Origin: Carallia brachiata
Taxonomy: Eukaryota > Streptophyta > Magnoliopsida > Malpighiales > Rhizophoraceae
Direction: 5' to 3'
Assembly: GCA_021464245.1 (NCBI GenBank)
Contig: JADCRB010000155.1
Location: 745,849-809,848, forward strand
Length of the DNA stretch: 64,000 nt
Positions 22,128-33,363 of the stretch are shown here, piece by piece. The notes under the pieces are model-generated. The model had not been told where the DNA came from and searched no databases. It saw only the letters and a list, made by a program, of their open reading frames with translations. Position 1 is the first letter of the stretch. The number at the start of each line of letters is the position of its first letter. Position numbers and translations under genes: made by a program.

Positions 22128-24239
22128 TTATATTTCACCATCCCAAAGTTCTTCCACCGTCTTGAATGCTCCATATAGCTCATGCACAAATGCAGTACCT
22201 TTAATGAGTTTTTCCTGCATGATCAAACAAATTGTCAATAATCTACAACAGAGTTGAATTTCTAGGATTAATCCATTTAGACTACTATGAAAGCCTACAG
22301 TCACTGATGAGTGATGATCCAAAGACTCAGTGAACTTTTCTTCTTCCTTTTTCGCCAAATGCGATTAAATATTTATTCCCAATTATCAAAAGTAAGTGTT
22401 ATTGCACAAGGCTCCCACAAAGTGGCATATGTGAAAAGGTAAGATACATGCAGCTCACCCTTTCATATCTTAAGTGAAGTAAATATGAGGTAAACTAGTA
22501 GGCATAAAGAGTAAGACACATAGAAACAGAGTTCGAGACAAATTTTCATCCACTACTTGCCTGTTCAATTTCAGAAAACTTCACAAAAAGTCTTCACGAA
22601 TAGACCAGTTAAAAATCTCAAAGTTCCCCTTGATCCTTTCCTCATTCGTGCTCCTTGGCAGTACACTGTGACCTGCTTGCAAACCCCAACGAAGAGCCAC
22701 TTGTGCAGGGGATTTGCCTAACCTGTTTGCTATGGTACTAAGAATGGGATTCTTTAGAACCTCAGTTTTAATGCTCCCTGTACCTGGGGAACCCAATGGT
22801 GAATACCCCTGCATCCAGGAAAGAAGCAATAATCATACATTGGATAATAATCAACGGAATTGATGTTTGAATATAGACATAATATAAAGCCCAGTATCTC
22901 CAAGAAGAGGATTCCACTTCTGAATCAATACTTACAGATAAGTGAACTCCCTTGGATTTGCAAAATTCATGAAGCTTTGGCTGCTGCCATACAGGGTGAC
23001 ATTCCACTTGGTTAACTGCAGGAGGCACACGTGCTACTGCCAAGAGATCCCCAAGCTTCTTAGACGAGAAATTACTAACTCCAATAGCGCGAGCCTTGCC
23101 GGAGTCGTACAGGGCCTCCATTGCTTTCCATGTGCTGGGTATGTCGGGGTGTGTAAGGTACTCAGGCTCAAAGCCAAATGTACCCTTTTTCTTGCTGACA
23201 GGCCAGTGGATCTGCAATAAAATTCACCACATCCGATAATGGATCGAACGAAACAACTTAAACAGAAAAGAATTTCTACGTTACTGTCAAATTTGGCATT
23301 ATTTTAATGAAAATGTCAATCAGTTGGCAACAAAGAACCTATAAGCAGTGCATGAGCCCCAGAAATAACATCTGATCATCATGAATTGTCAATTACTGAA
23401 AAGAAAAGAAAAGCGACTACCAGATACAAATCTAGATATTCAAGCTGCAAGTCCTGCAGAGTGCTATCCAAAGCCACTGGGACATCATCTGGCGCATGAT
23501 CAGAACACCTGTGGAACACCATGAGACTCCATTAGTAACTACATATTTAAGTCAGTTTATAATTTGGATTTGAAACCCATAACCGTAATAAAATGCTACC
23601 AGCTGTATGCACGCTTAGAAAAATTACCAGAGTTTGGAAGTGATAAACAACTCCTCACGCTTCACTACACCATCATCAAACAGTTTCTTCAAGGCGGTAC
23701 CGATCTGAAAAAAAAAAAAATTAAATTAAATTTTAAGATAAATTGATAACTGCTTTACACTAATATCAAAAGGGCGAATATGAAACACCAATATAAATAA
23801 ATTAGCACAAATTTTTTAAAGAGTACAAAAGGTGTTACGCAAGGCTTTCCTTCTATTATTCAACGTAAGGAAAAGGGAAATTTTTTTTGGGGAGAGAGTT
23901 TGAGAATTTGCGTGGAATGCTCACCTCTTCCTCATTGCCATAAATTTTAGCAGTATCAATGTGCCTGTATCCAACCTGCATCCACATTCCACACGTTCAT
24001 AAACACTGAAATGCTATCGTTGAAGCAAAAGTAAAATGGAATATACCATTGGGCTAACAGCTGCACATTTAAAACACTAATAAACTATACATCAAAAAGA
24101 ACAAATAGGGAAATGGTACCTTGATGGCAGTTGTTACAGCGTCGGCAACAACGCCGGGGGCCGCCTGCCCCGTGCCAAGTCCAACCGAAGGGATTTTGGC
24201 TCCCGTGTTTAACTCGAAAAATCGAATCTCGTTTGCCAT
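22128..24239 (-). pseudogene. Aldo-keto reductase copy E, frameshifted in exon 6
   Basis: Exons are 24120-24239, 23925-23975, 23628-23704, 23421-23508, 22936-23211, 22561-22808 and 22128-22214. Exon 6 is 248 nt instead of 249: the plus strand reads CACAAAAAGTC near 22586 where copy F reads CACAAACAAGTC. The minus-strand frame then stops soon after IREDFL. Two further changes hit normally fixed sites: Trp24 of the GTW motif is Gly, and LPKSTN is LPRSTN. The catalytic Asp, Tyr, Lys and His are still present. Gene and 3' flank are closest to copy F, but the sequence upstream of the ATG resembles the A, B and C flanks instead. A true pseudogene is likely given several independent losses. Confidence 0.87.
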
Positions 24240-26671
24240 TTTCTGTTCACAAATGAACGCAAAGACAAGACGCTCAGAAAGAAGATGCGCGAACCGGCTG
24301 GTGCTCGGAGGCTTTGACCTCTAGTGGCAATCTTTGAATTTTTAAATCAAGAATGTGCCGGCTGCTAGCAAAATTACGTAAATACATAATTAATTAATTA
24401 AATTTACGTAAAAACATTTGATGAGAGATATATAATTAATTTAACGTAATTTAAATATTTATTTTTATTTTTATTTTTTAAATTTAATATATTTTTCATA
24501 ATTTAACAGTTTAAATTATCATATATCCACCGTATTTATACAATTTGCGTGCTCAAAAAATTTTTTGATACATAAAATATATATTAGTATTAGACTCACT
24601 CAATGTGGTTAAGGAGAACTGTATTTTTTGTTAATGAAAATATATGTAAATTATGATATTTTTTTAAATGTCAAATTTGGAAATTTTTTTTCCATGTAAA
24701 AAAACAAAAATTTAAATTTATGATCATTTTCTTATTTCAAAAATTATTTCCTAAACTGTGAATATTTTTGTTGCGTAGATTTTAAACATATGTGTATAAT
24801 TATAAGTATGGTTGACTATAATGTGACAAAAAAAATTGAATGCATATTAAAATCTTAAATTTATTCAAATAGTAAGAAAAATTACAAATCATAAATTGAG
24901 CAAACATTACCAGATAAGCAAAATTGATGATATAACAAAAGGAGAAAAATTGAGTTTTCGAGCAATTTCAACATTATATATTTACATTAATATTAGACCT
25001 GCATGACGACGCAATTTATCATATTTGTTAAAAGGGGCATTTTACTTATGTTATATTTAAAAAAAGAAAAACATAAAACAGACTTAAATTTTAAATATTA
25101 TTTTAACGAATTTAAATAGACGTTAACATGAATTGAGCAAATTATCATACATTTTAGATTATGATTGATGAAATTGGGTTACTACTATAAATTTTATTAT
25201 CGAGAATATTGGAATCTTCTATAAAAATCAAATTTATTAGGCTTTATAAAATTTAAATTTTAACTTCTTTGAAGTTCAAAATTAATATAAAATAAATTAA
25301 ATAATTAGAAATATCAATAATATAAATGTCAAATATTTTTATGTTTATTTGATTTCATTAAATTCTTGATAGTAATCAATTAATTATAATAAATTATATC
25401 TAACTAAGATTATTTTTTGTCAACTTTAAAATAATATGAAAATATTAATTAAAAAAATGTTATAGTTAATACAAAATTTTTTTAATATTCTAAAAAATTA
25501 AGTAAATACCCTCACAAAACTATTGGCACTTATAATATATTGTTTTTGGTCAAAGATTTTTATAATATTAATATGCTTATTAATGGGCTTGCTTCTCACG
25601 TCACAGGGCTGATTACTACGTGACTCTGAAAATTTTGATAATTACAGTACAATATATAACACAATAAATAAAATAAATATTTTTTTATACTTATAAAGAA
25701 AATATATAATATATTAAAAAATATATATTATTTATTTAAATAATCATAAATTTTTAAAATTAAAAATTTTTAATTCTTAACAGTTACTTACACAACTTTT
25801 ATATATATATATTTTTTGTTATATTTTATAATTTTTTTATAATTATACTATAATATTATATATTTTATTAATTATATTATATATTATAGATACTTTTTGA
25901 CACACGACTCTTATTTTATGGTAAGAAAGTTTTTCTGTTTTTATAATACTAATATCCTTTTTAATAAGCTCACTCCCGACGTCACGAGACCGGAAACTTT
26001 GACTAGTGTTCGAGAATTGTCAGGTCCTTGATTCGCCACAAGAGCAGTGCTGCGGGAACATTACGTGTATCTAGCGGCTAGGCTAATTCCCGGCAGCCGC
26101 CTTTGACCTTACTTTTAGTTTTTACACTTTTTTTTCCCCAAAAAAATTAAAATATTAAATCGGTACACAAACTGCATGTCGGTATACCAGCTTCCATTTT
26201 TGTCTGAACGAATTCATTCCTTTTTTTTTTTTTTTCATCACATGCTGGTGTCCCAAAGCAAAAACTCCCAATTGGCCAATTGGAGAATCGTCATGCTCAA
26301 AACAAAAAAAAACAAAAAAAAACCATGGTCCCCAAAAAAATTACATTGACTTTTTTAATGAAATATATGAAAGTCAAGTAATTAATTTAATAATATTTAT
26401 TTATTTATTTATTTATTATTTTTTAAATTTAATAAATTTTTATAATTCAATAATTTAAATTATGACATTTTGTATATTCACAAAAAGTTTTCTATTTGCC
26501 CATATCTGAGCAAGGTGCAAAACTCACAGAATCTTTCTAACCCACTGCCCACATTAATTAAGATGTAATTATTGTGATTATTAAATCAAAATTCAAAACC
26601 ATGAAAGTGAAATAAAAGAAACCGAAAAACTCGAACCATATAATGGCTTAAAACAGATACTTGTGGAGGCC

Positions 26672-26718
26672 GTTACACGTCATTTTTTTTTTTTTTGACA
26701 TGAGTTACACGCCATTTT
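26672..26718 (-). mobile_element. Minimal poly(T) retro-insertion with target duplication
   Basis: GTTACACGTCATTTT (26672-26686) and GTTACACGCCATTTT (26704-26718) flank a 17-nt insert made of T-run plus GACATGA. This is what is left when a LINE copy is truncated almost to its poly(A) tail. Confidence 0.5.
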
Positions 26719-26813
26719 GACAAGGACTTAATATTTGAATTATTTATTACCTGTCATAGGTATTCGGACTATTTATCAAAGTTTGCTCTTCAGTCAATTG
26801 GTCCCATTAAGAT

Positions 26814-26913
26814 TTAAATTTCAACTTAAGTTGGTCCGCAACCCAGCTGCATCGAACCTCCATTCGGCCACATCGCACGATGTGGGGCATGCGGCTCTGA
26901 TTTAGGTGGTCTA
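26814..26913 (+). repeat. Direct repeat, copy 1, with an 18-nt hairpin
   Basis: It matches 27789-27884 apart from a 10-nt difference and scattered changes. It contains CCACATCGCACGATGTGG (26868-26885), a perfect 8-nt stem with a 2-nt loop, followed in both copies by GGCATGCGGCTCTGATTTAG. The origin is unknown. Confidence 0.75.
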
Positions 26914-27547
26914 AAAAAAAAAGGCAAAATAATAGGTGGACGGGAAGAGAAGAAAGCGAATGAGATGGAAAATTTTTTATAATTAATTAGTTTATTTGTG
27001 TAATAAAATATTAAATTATCGTAGTAAAATTTAAAAGTATTTTTTATTTATTTTTTTGTTTCAGAAATTTAACATCTCGTTGCACAAAAAAAACACCTAA
27101 TTGCACAAAAAAATTTTCGATCTGTTCTGCATCTTATTTTTCCTGTTTAGGTAACAGTACTCTTTAAATAATAAACATATATTGAAATCGATCTATTAAG
27201 GCAAATTAATTACTCATTTGATAAAAATATAATTTTTAAAAATAAATAAAATTACAGACACAAATGACTATTTAATATATAAGTAACAAAATATAAAATT
27301 TCTTCTACCTATACATTTATTTGATTTGGGGTATAATACCCATTTTTAATTAAAAAATTTTCTTTTTCTCTATTTTCTTTTCATATCCAAACAAACTTTT
27401 TTTTTTCTTACTTTCTTTCCTCACATTTTTCGTCACTTCAAACAATATAAGAAAAAATTAGATTCTCTCCCTTCATTTTCTTTCTCTCTACTTTCTTTTT
27501 CTGCACTTTCTTTCCTCACCACTTTTACACTCCAAACATAGTGTTAA

Positions 27548-27788
27548 TGTTTTGTTTGGCAAAGTATAAAAAAGAAAAAAATAATAAAAAGAAAAATATT
27601 TTTTTATTTTTTTATTTATTTTTTTCAATCTAAGTAATTAATTTTTATTTTTTCTCTTACACATTATTATTATTATTTTTTTATAATTATTTAATTATTA
27701 CTTTTTATCAATTATAATACTATTATTACTATACTTTTTTTTATACTTTTTCTTTTTCTTACCATTTATTATCAAACTAAACAAAGCA
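27548..27788 (+). mobile_element. Tourist-like MITE next to the direct repeat
   Basis: The ends are TGTTTTGTTTGGCAAAG and, on the reverse complement, TGCTTTGTTTAGTTTG. TAA flanks both sides (27545-27547 and 27789-27791). It is AT-rich and non-coding. Just left of it, CACTCCAAACATAGTG followed by TTA looks like the end of another element of the 11194/21489 kind. Confidence 0.55.
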
Positions 27789-27884
27789 TAAATTTCAAAC
27801 TTAAGTTGACCCGCAGCCCAGACCTCCATTCGGCCACATCGCACGATGTGGGGCATGCGGCTCTGATTTAGGTGGTTTAAAAAA
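27789..27884 (+). repeat. Direct repeat, copy 2, with the same hairpin
   Basis: It lies about 975 nt from copy 1 in the same orientation. The hairpin CCACATCGCACGATGTGG is at 27834-27851 and is unchanged. The copy lacks the TGCATCGAAC present in copy 1. Confidence 0.75.
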
Positions 27885-28547
27885 ATTATTTTACGGTATA
27901 AATTGACATTTTAAGTCTATGAAATTTTGTTTTGTGGCTTGAAACTATGATTATATACATGTTAATTTGACTCTTTTTTTTTAATAAAATTCATTCATTA
28001 TTTAACAAGATACAATTTTATTTTTTTTTATTTAAATAAACTTTATTTATTATATAATATAAAATAATGAGTAAATTATATTCACTAAAAAAAGAATTTA
28101 AATTAGAAATCTCCTATACTTAAAATAATTTGCGTATTCAATACCTAAATGGTAATTAGGGATATTGATGGTGAAATTTTTGAAAAAAAAAGATTATATT
28201 TTAGATGACTTTTCCATATCACATAAAAATTTTGCAATCCATAAGAATGATTTTATTGCAAAAAATTTTAATTTTTCTTTTGTTTTGGACAAAACCTTCT
28301 TGCCTAGTAATAATGCTTTGGAAAGATTCTACATCGCATTGGCATACATTATGATAAAATAGCACCCTTGTTCCGCTAATTAAGATTATATTATTTAAAT
28401 AGACTGTCAATTTTTTTCTATAAATTGCACCTATTTTGTCATTTTGTTTTGGATTATTGAAATATTATATTTCCTTTACTTTGATAGATTGTTTGTTTTT
28501 AAAAACGGCACCCATTTTGTCATTTTGTTTTTGTTTTTTTTTTGTTT

Positions 28548-29830
28548 GGGGAAAAGAGTTTCGTGAGACGGACAGGAAAATGCGGCATGTTTCCTCTTTC
28601 ATGGAGAAGCTGTACAGCTCTAAACGTATCAATAGACCAACAACAATTTGACAAATTTAGAAACCAAATATAGAAAATTGAAAAAATCAGGAAGTAGGAT
28701 TGCCAAATAACGGAATTTTATGATCAATGAATTCACCTACATAAGATTACCGAACAAGACCTCAATAAAAAGAGATGGTTCTTGATGATAAGTTTAATAA
28801 ATTTGGGCTTTACCAACAATTTTCCATTCTTCTCTCTTTCTTGCCTTATCTTTTTAATGGGAACAAAATAGAGTCCTATTCTATACGATAAAAGAAAGAG
28901 GAAATCCAGGACTATGAAGAATGGATGATGAAGAAGTTGCAGTTTGGATGGTGTTGGATGAAGAAGAAGTTGCAGGATGAACAAGGTCGCGCTGGTTGGG
29001 AGTTGGATGCTAGAAGAAGATGTTGTGCTGGTGGGTTAAGGAACAAGGATTTAGCCCTTCAGGTCAGGAGGAGAAATTGTCTAAATTGCCCGTTATAAAG
29101 CTGTATAGTAATTACTAAAATAGTAATTTTAGAGGAACAAACATTATTATAAATTAAAGCATGGGCTTGGGTCGTGATCTGAACCACAATTTTAAAAATA
29201 TCATCCTGTTCTTGTTTAAAAATTTTAAGCATCTCTATGTGATTTCAATCAACTCCTTGGGATTTCATCATATCAGGGTGGAGGCAGGCGAAGCCCAAGT
29301 AGGTAAGACTGTCATCAGCTCTAACTATGCCACAATATGTTTACTTTCCCTTATCGGCCCTTATTAAGAATTGAAGATTGACCATTTTTTGATGATGTTT
29401 TTTTTTTTTTTTCTGAGAATAGACCCTTTTTGATGATGTTAAATGCCGCATAGTTCAACTATCTGATTGAATAAATGGGATTTGCGTCTTGACTTCTACC
29501 CTGTTTTGGAGAAAGATGGACCTCCACAACCCTGTCTCGGCTGTCAGTGAGCCTGTTTGTTGTAGGTGACTGGGCGTGGAACTTGCCTTAAATGCAAATT
29601 GCAATAAGTTAAGACTGAATTTTCAAATTCAGGTAAAAAAATTGCACCAACTACCCCAACGTCCCCGAGAGAATGACCAGTTATGTTCGCCTACTTGTAT
29701 AACAAAGGAAATAAGAATTGATAAGACATGCAATAAGCTTCGTTTCTAGTTCCACCCTTCCTTTCCGGATTATTTTGCAAGATATAGTAAACATATATTT
29801 CAGAGACCCAATAGGTTTTTGGCTTTCCAA
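28548..29830. repeat. 3' flank of AKR copy F, duplicated at 18930-19977
   Basis: It is collinear with the copy E flank. Differences are an extra GA-rich stretch at about 28860-29070, a short retro-insertion at 29386-29440, and the absence of the 1.9-kb LINE. No gene is supported. Confidence 0.8.
29386..29440 (-). mobile_element. Minimal poly(T) retro-insertion, with the empty site seen in the E flank
   Basis: TTTTTGATGATGTT occurs at 29386-29399 and 29427-29440, flanking a 27-nt insert of T-run plus CTGAGAATAGACC. The duplicated partner near 19580 reads straight through one copy of the target (TTTTTTTGATGATGG). Confidence 0.6.
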
Positions 29831-30059
29831 CGTAACTCATAAATAAGCAAGAAATTTATTAGACATCCAAAAAACTATAAAATACATTAGTTTACGGAAA
29901 ATTCCAGTGGCTGCTTCTCAAAGCAGAATAGCAAATCACAAACAAACTCAACATTATTCACTTGAAAGGATATAATGGAATTTTGACCCAAAAAAAAAAA
30001 CAGAACGATATAATGGAATTGGAAAACAAAATGTAAGGTCTGAAATATCAAGTGTCTGT

Positions 30060-32308
30060 TTATATTTCACCATCCCAAAGTTCTTCCACAGTCTTGAATG
30101 CTCCATATGACTCATGCACAAATGCAGTACCTTTAATGAGTCTCTCCTGCATGATCAAACAAATTGTCAATAATCTACAACAGAGTTGAATTTCTAGGAT
30201 TGATCCATTTAGACTACAATGAAAGCCTACAGTCACCGATGATCCAAAGACTCGGTGAACTTTTCTTTTTCCCTTTTTCTTCAAATGCGATTAAATATGT
30301 ATATTCTCAAGTCTCAAAAAAAAAAAAAAAAAAAAAAAAATTGTTATTGCACAAGGCTCCCACAATGGGGCATATGTGAAAAGGTAAGATAGAGGCAGAT
30401 CACCGTTCCATATCTTAAGTGAAGCAAATATGAGGTAAACCCGTCAGCATAAAGAGTAAGACATATATAAGTAGAGTTTGAGAGAAAATTTCATCCACCA
30501 CTTGCCTGTTCAATTTCAGAAAACTTCACAAACAAGTCTTCAGGAATAGACCAATCAAAAATATCAAAGTTCTCCTTGATCCTTGCCTCATTCGTGCTCT
30601 TTGGCAGCTGTGACCTGCTTGCAGACCCCAACGAAGAGCCACTTGTGCAGGGGATTTGCCTAACTTGTTTGCTATGGTATTGAGAATGGGATTCTTTAGA
30701 ACCTCAGTTTTAATACTCCCTGTACCTGGGGAACCCAATGGTGAATACCCCTGCATCCCGGAAAGAAGTAATAATCATAAATTGGACAATAATCCAGGGA
30801 GTTGATGTTTGAATATAGACATAATATAAAGCCCAATATCTGCAAGAAGAGGATTTCACTTCTGAATCAATACTCACAGATAAGTGAACTCCCTTGGATT
30901 TGCAAAATTCATGAAGCTTTGGCTGCTGCCATACAGGGTGACATTCCACTTGGTTAACTGCAGGAGGTACACGTGCTATTGCCAATAGATCCCCAAGCTT
31001 CTTAGACGAGAAATTACTAACTCCAATAGCTCGAACCTTGCCAGAGTCATACAGTGCCTCCATTGCTTTCCATGTACTTGGAATGTCTGGGCGTGTAAGG
31101 TACTCATGCTTAAAGCCAACTGACCCCTTTTTAAAGCTGACAGGCCAGTGGACCTACAATAAAATCCCCACATCGGATGGTGGATTGAACGAAACAGATT
31201 AAATAGGAAAGAAATTTTTTTTTTTGTAACCATCAAATTTGACGTTATTTCAATGATAATGTCAATCAAGTTGGCAACAAAGCACCTATAAATAGTGCAT
31301 GAGCCCCAGAAACAACCTCTGATCATCATGAATTGTCAATTACTCAATAGAAAAGAAAAGCAATTACCAGATACAAATCTAGATATTCAAGTTGCAAGTC
31401 CTGCAAAGTGGTATCCAAAGCCACTGGGACATCATCTGGCGCATGATCAGAACACCTGTGGAACACCACAAGATTCCATTAGTAACTACATATTTAAGTC
31501 AGTTTATAATTTGGACTTGAAACCCATAACCATAATAACATGCTACCAGCCGTACGCACGCTTGGAAAAATTACCAGAGTTTGGAAGTGATAAACAACTC
31601 CTCACGCTTCACTACACCATCATGAAACAGCTTCTTCAAGGCAGTACCGATCTGAGCAAATAAAAAAAAAAGAAATTAAATTTTAAGATAAATTGGTAAC
31701 TTCTTTTCATTAATATCAAAAGGGGGAATATGAAACACCAATAAACATTAGCACAAATTCTTTAATGAGTACAAAAAGGAGAAATTAACTATGTAAAACG
31801 CCTCAATAATTATACAAGATTACTTAGAGTTGTTATTATTCAACATAAAAGTTATGAGATTTAATTGATGTATGCAGTTTTTTCTTTTTTTTTTCTTTTC
31901 TTTGTTTCAGAAAAAGAAATTAGTATAAAATTCAGCTACCAGCATCTAACACATGTCTTTCCTTCTATTATTCAACATAAGGAAAAGGAAAATTTTTTTG
32001 GGGTAGAGAGATTGAGAATTTGAGTGGAATGTTTACCTCTTTCTCATTGCCATAAACTTTAGCACAATCAATGTGCCTGTATCCAGCCTGCATCCACAAT
32101 CCACACGTTCAATGCCATTGGGCTAACATTTGCACATTCAAAACACTAATAAACTATATATCAAAAAGAATAAATCAGAAAATGGTACCTTGATGGCAGT
32201 TGTTACAGCGTCGGCAACGACGCCGGGAGCCGCCTGCCACGTGCCAAGTCCAACCGAAGGGATTTTGGCTCCCGTGTTTAACTTGAAAAATCGAATAGCG
32301 TTCGCCAT
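30060..32308 (-). pseudogene. Aldo-keto reductase copy F, frameshifted in exon 6
   Basis: Exons are 32189-32308, 32037-32087, 31575-31651, 31368-31455, 30878-31153, 30506-30750 and 30060-30146. Exon 6 is 245 nt instead of 249 because TACA is missing after 30607, exactly at the LPKSTN cofactor-binding motif (the frame reads GLQAGHS and then shifts). The first five exons are open and keep the tetrad ([18 protein letters not shown]). A 4-nt loss outside a homopolymer is unlikely to be a base-call error. The likely product is a reductase truncated within the barrel. It is sister to copy E by gene and 3' flank. Confidence 0.87.
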
Positions 32309-32410
32309 TTTCTGTTCAAAATGGACCCAAAACTCCTCCGGATGACTCGGGACTTATGCCCATTTAACAGAGATGCCCGCGTTTAGTAGGGACAAGGACA
32401 GCCCAGTCTT

Positions 32411-32424
32411 TATTTATACACGTG
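32411..32424 (-). promoter_or_regulatory. G-box and TATA box of AKR copy F
   Basis: On the minus strand this reads CACGTGTATAAATA: a G-box (32419-32424) directly abutting a TATA box (32411-32418), about 105 nt upstream of the copy F ATG. G-boxes are bound by bZIP and bHLH factors in light and ABA responses. The 5' continuation is cut by the assembly gap at 32500. Confidence 0.55.
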
Positions 32425-32499
32425 AAAAAGACAAGCAATTGAAAAAGAGAAAAAACGAGAGAAGGATACGAACGAAAATCGAAACACGGAAGGAAAAAA

Positions 32500-32693
32500 N
32501 NNNNNNNNNNNNNNNNNNNNNNNNNNNNNNNNNNNNNNNNNNNNNNNNNNNNNNNNNNNNNNNNNNNNNNNNNNNNNNNNNNNNNNNNNNNNNNNNNNNN
32601 NNNNNNNNNNNNNNNNNNNNNNNNNNNNNNNNNNNNNNNNNNNNNNNNNNNNNNNNNNNNNNNNNNNNNNNNNNNNNNNNNNNNNNNNNNNNN
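32500..32693. other. Assembly gap of 194 N
   Basis: Unknown sequence in the 5' flank of AKR copy F, 9 nt before a hAT-type MITE. Frames reported across it are meaningless. Confidence 1.
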
Positions 32694-32702
32694 ACCTCAA
32701 AT

Positions 32703-33147
32703 CAAGGTTGTCAAAACCGGACCGATTATCGAATCAGAAATATTAGTGAGTCAAAATTCAACCAGTTGAACTAATCGAACTGGTATTTAATTATATATAT
32801 ATATATATAAGTAATTTAAAAAATAATTACTATAGATAGTAATTAAATATTAACTTTTTTAATTTTAAGGATAAAATTAAAATTTTTAATAAATTTAGGA
32901 TTAAATTGAACTTTTTAATTAAATTTAGTACTCAAATTATAATTTAAATAACATTTGAGATCAAATTGTAATTCTTCAATTTCGTTGAACCGGTCCAACC
33001 GGTCCGATTTTCACCGATTTTTATCAGTTTTGATTAGTTTTTGACCAATTTTTTCCGATCCGAGTCACCTCTTAAATTTTACCAAAATTAGCCTGAACTT
33101 CTGACCGATCACCAATTCAATCGATTCGACCAATTTTTACAACAGTG
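32703..33147 (+). mobile_element. hAT-type MITE, copy 2
   Basis: It starts CAAGGTTGTCAAAACCGG and ends TTTTTACAACAGTG. It is alignable over its length with the reverse complement of 20293-20744. The flanking 8 nt (CCTCAAAT and GCTCAACC) agree at five positions, so the target duplication has decayed. It lies about 90 nt upstream of the G-box of the gene at 33364. Confidence 0.75.
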
Positions 33148-33234
33148 GCTCAACCTCAATCCATTGGAGAGGTCACACATTTAAGGGTCGAAAAAAGGCA
33201 GTCACCTGCTTTAAACTAAATTTATTAAAACCAG

Positions 33235-33264
33235 CACGTGACTTTAATTCCCATCTCTATAAAA
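33235..33264 (+). promoter_or_regulatory. G-box and TATA box of the gene at 33364
   Basis: CACGTG at 33235-33240 is followed 17 nt later by TATAAAA at 33258-33264, about 100 nt before the ATG. CTATAAAAG is the same core as in the related gene at 55821-56183. Confidence 0.6.
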
Positions 33265-33363
33265 GCAATAGCCCACTTCCACATCCAGTGCTCAAGTCCC
33301 AATAATCCCTCTTTCATTCCTGTAGCCTGTTGTTTTGCCCATTATAATTAAGCTTGGTTGGAC

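Larger units (their letters stand above)
24240..28547. other. Gene-poor AT-rich region between AKR copies E and F
   Basis: I find no gene in these 4.3 kb. The contents are copies of a dispersed AT-rich repeat (about 24400-24560 and 26380-26480, related to 44500-44700 and 52370-52680), a poly(T) insertion with duplicated target at 26672-26718, a 90-100-nt direct repeat at 26814 and 27789, and a small MITE at 27548-27788. The block at about 25960-26110 is richer in GC and unrecognised. Confidence 0.6.

Noticed and set aside
26814..27884. Direct repeats as LTRs of a small retroelement
   Set aside because: The copies lack TG...CA ends, primer-binding site and target duplication, and a MITE abuts one copy.
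32373..32774. Frame running through the N gap
   Set aside because: Most of it is unknown bases; the remaining parts are low complexity and MITE sequence.
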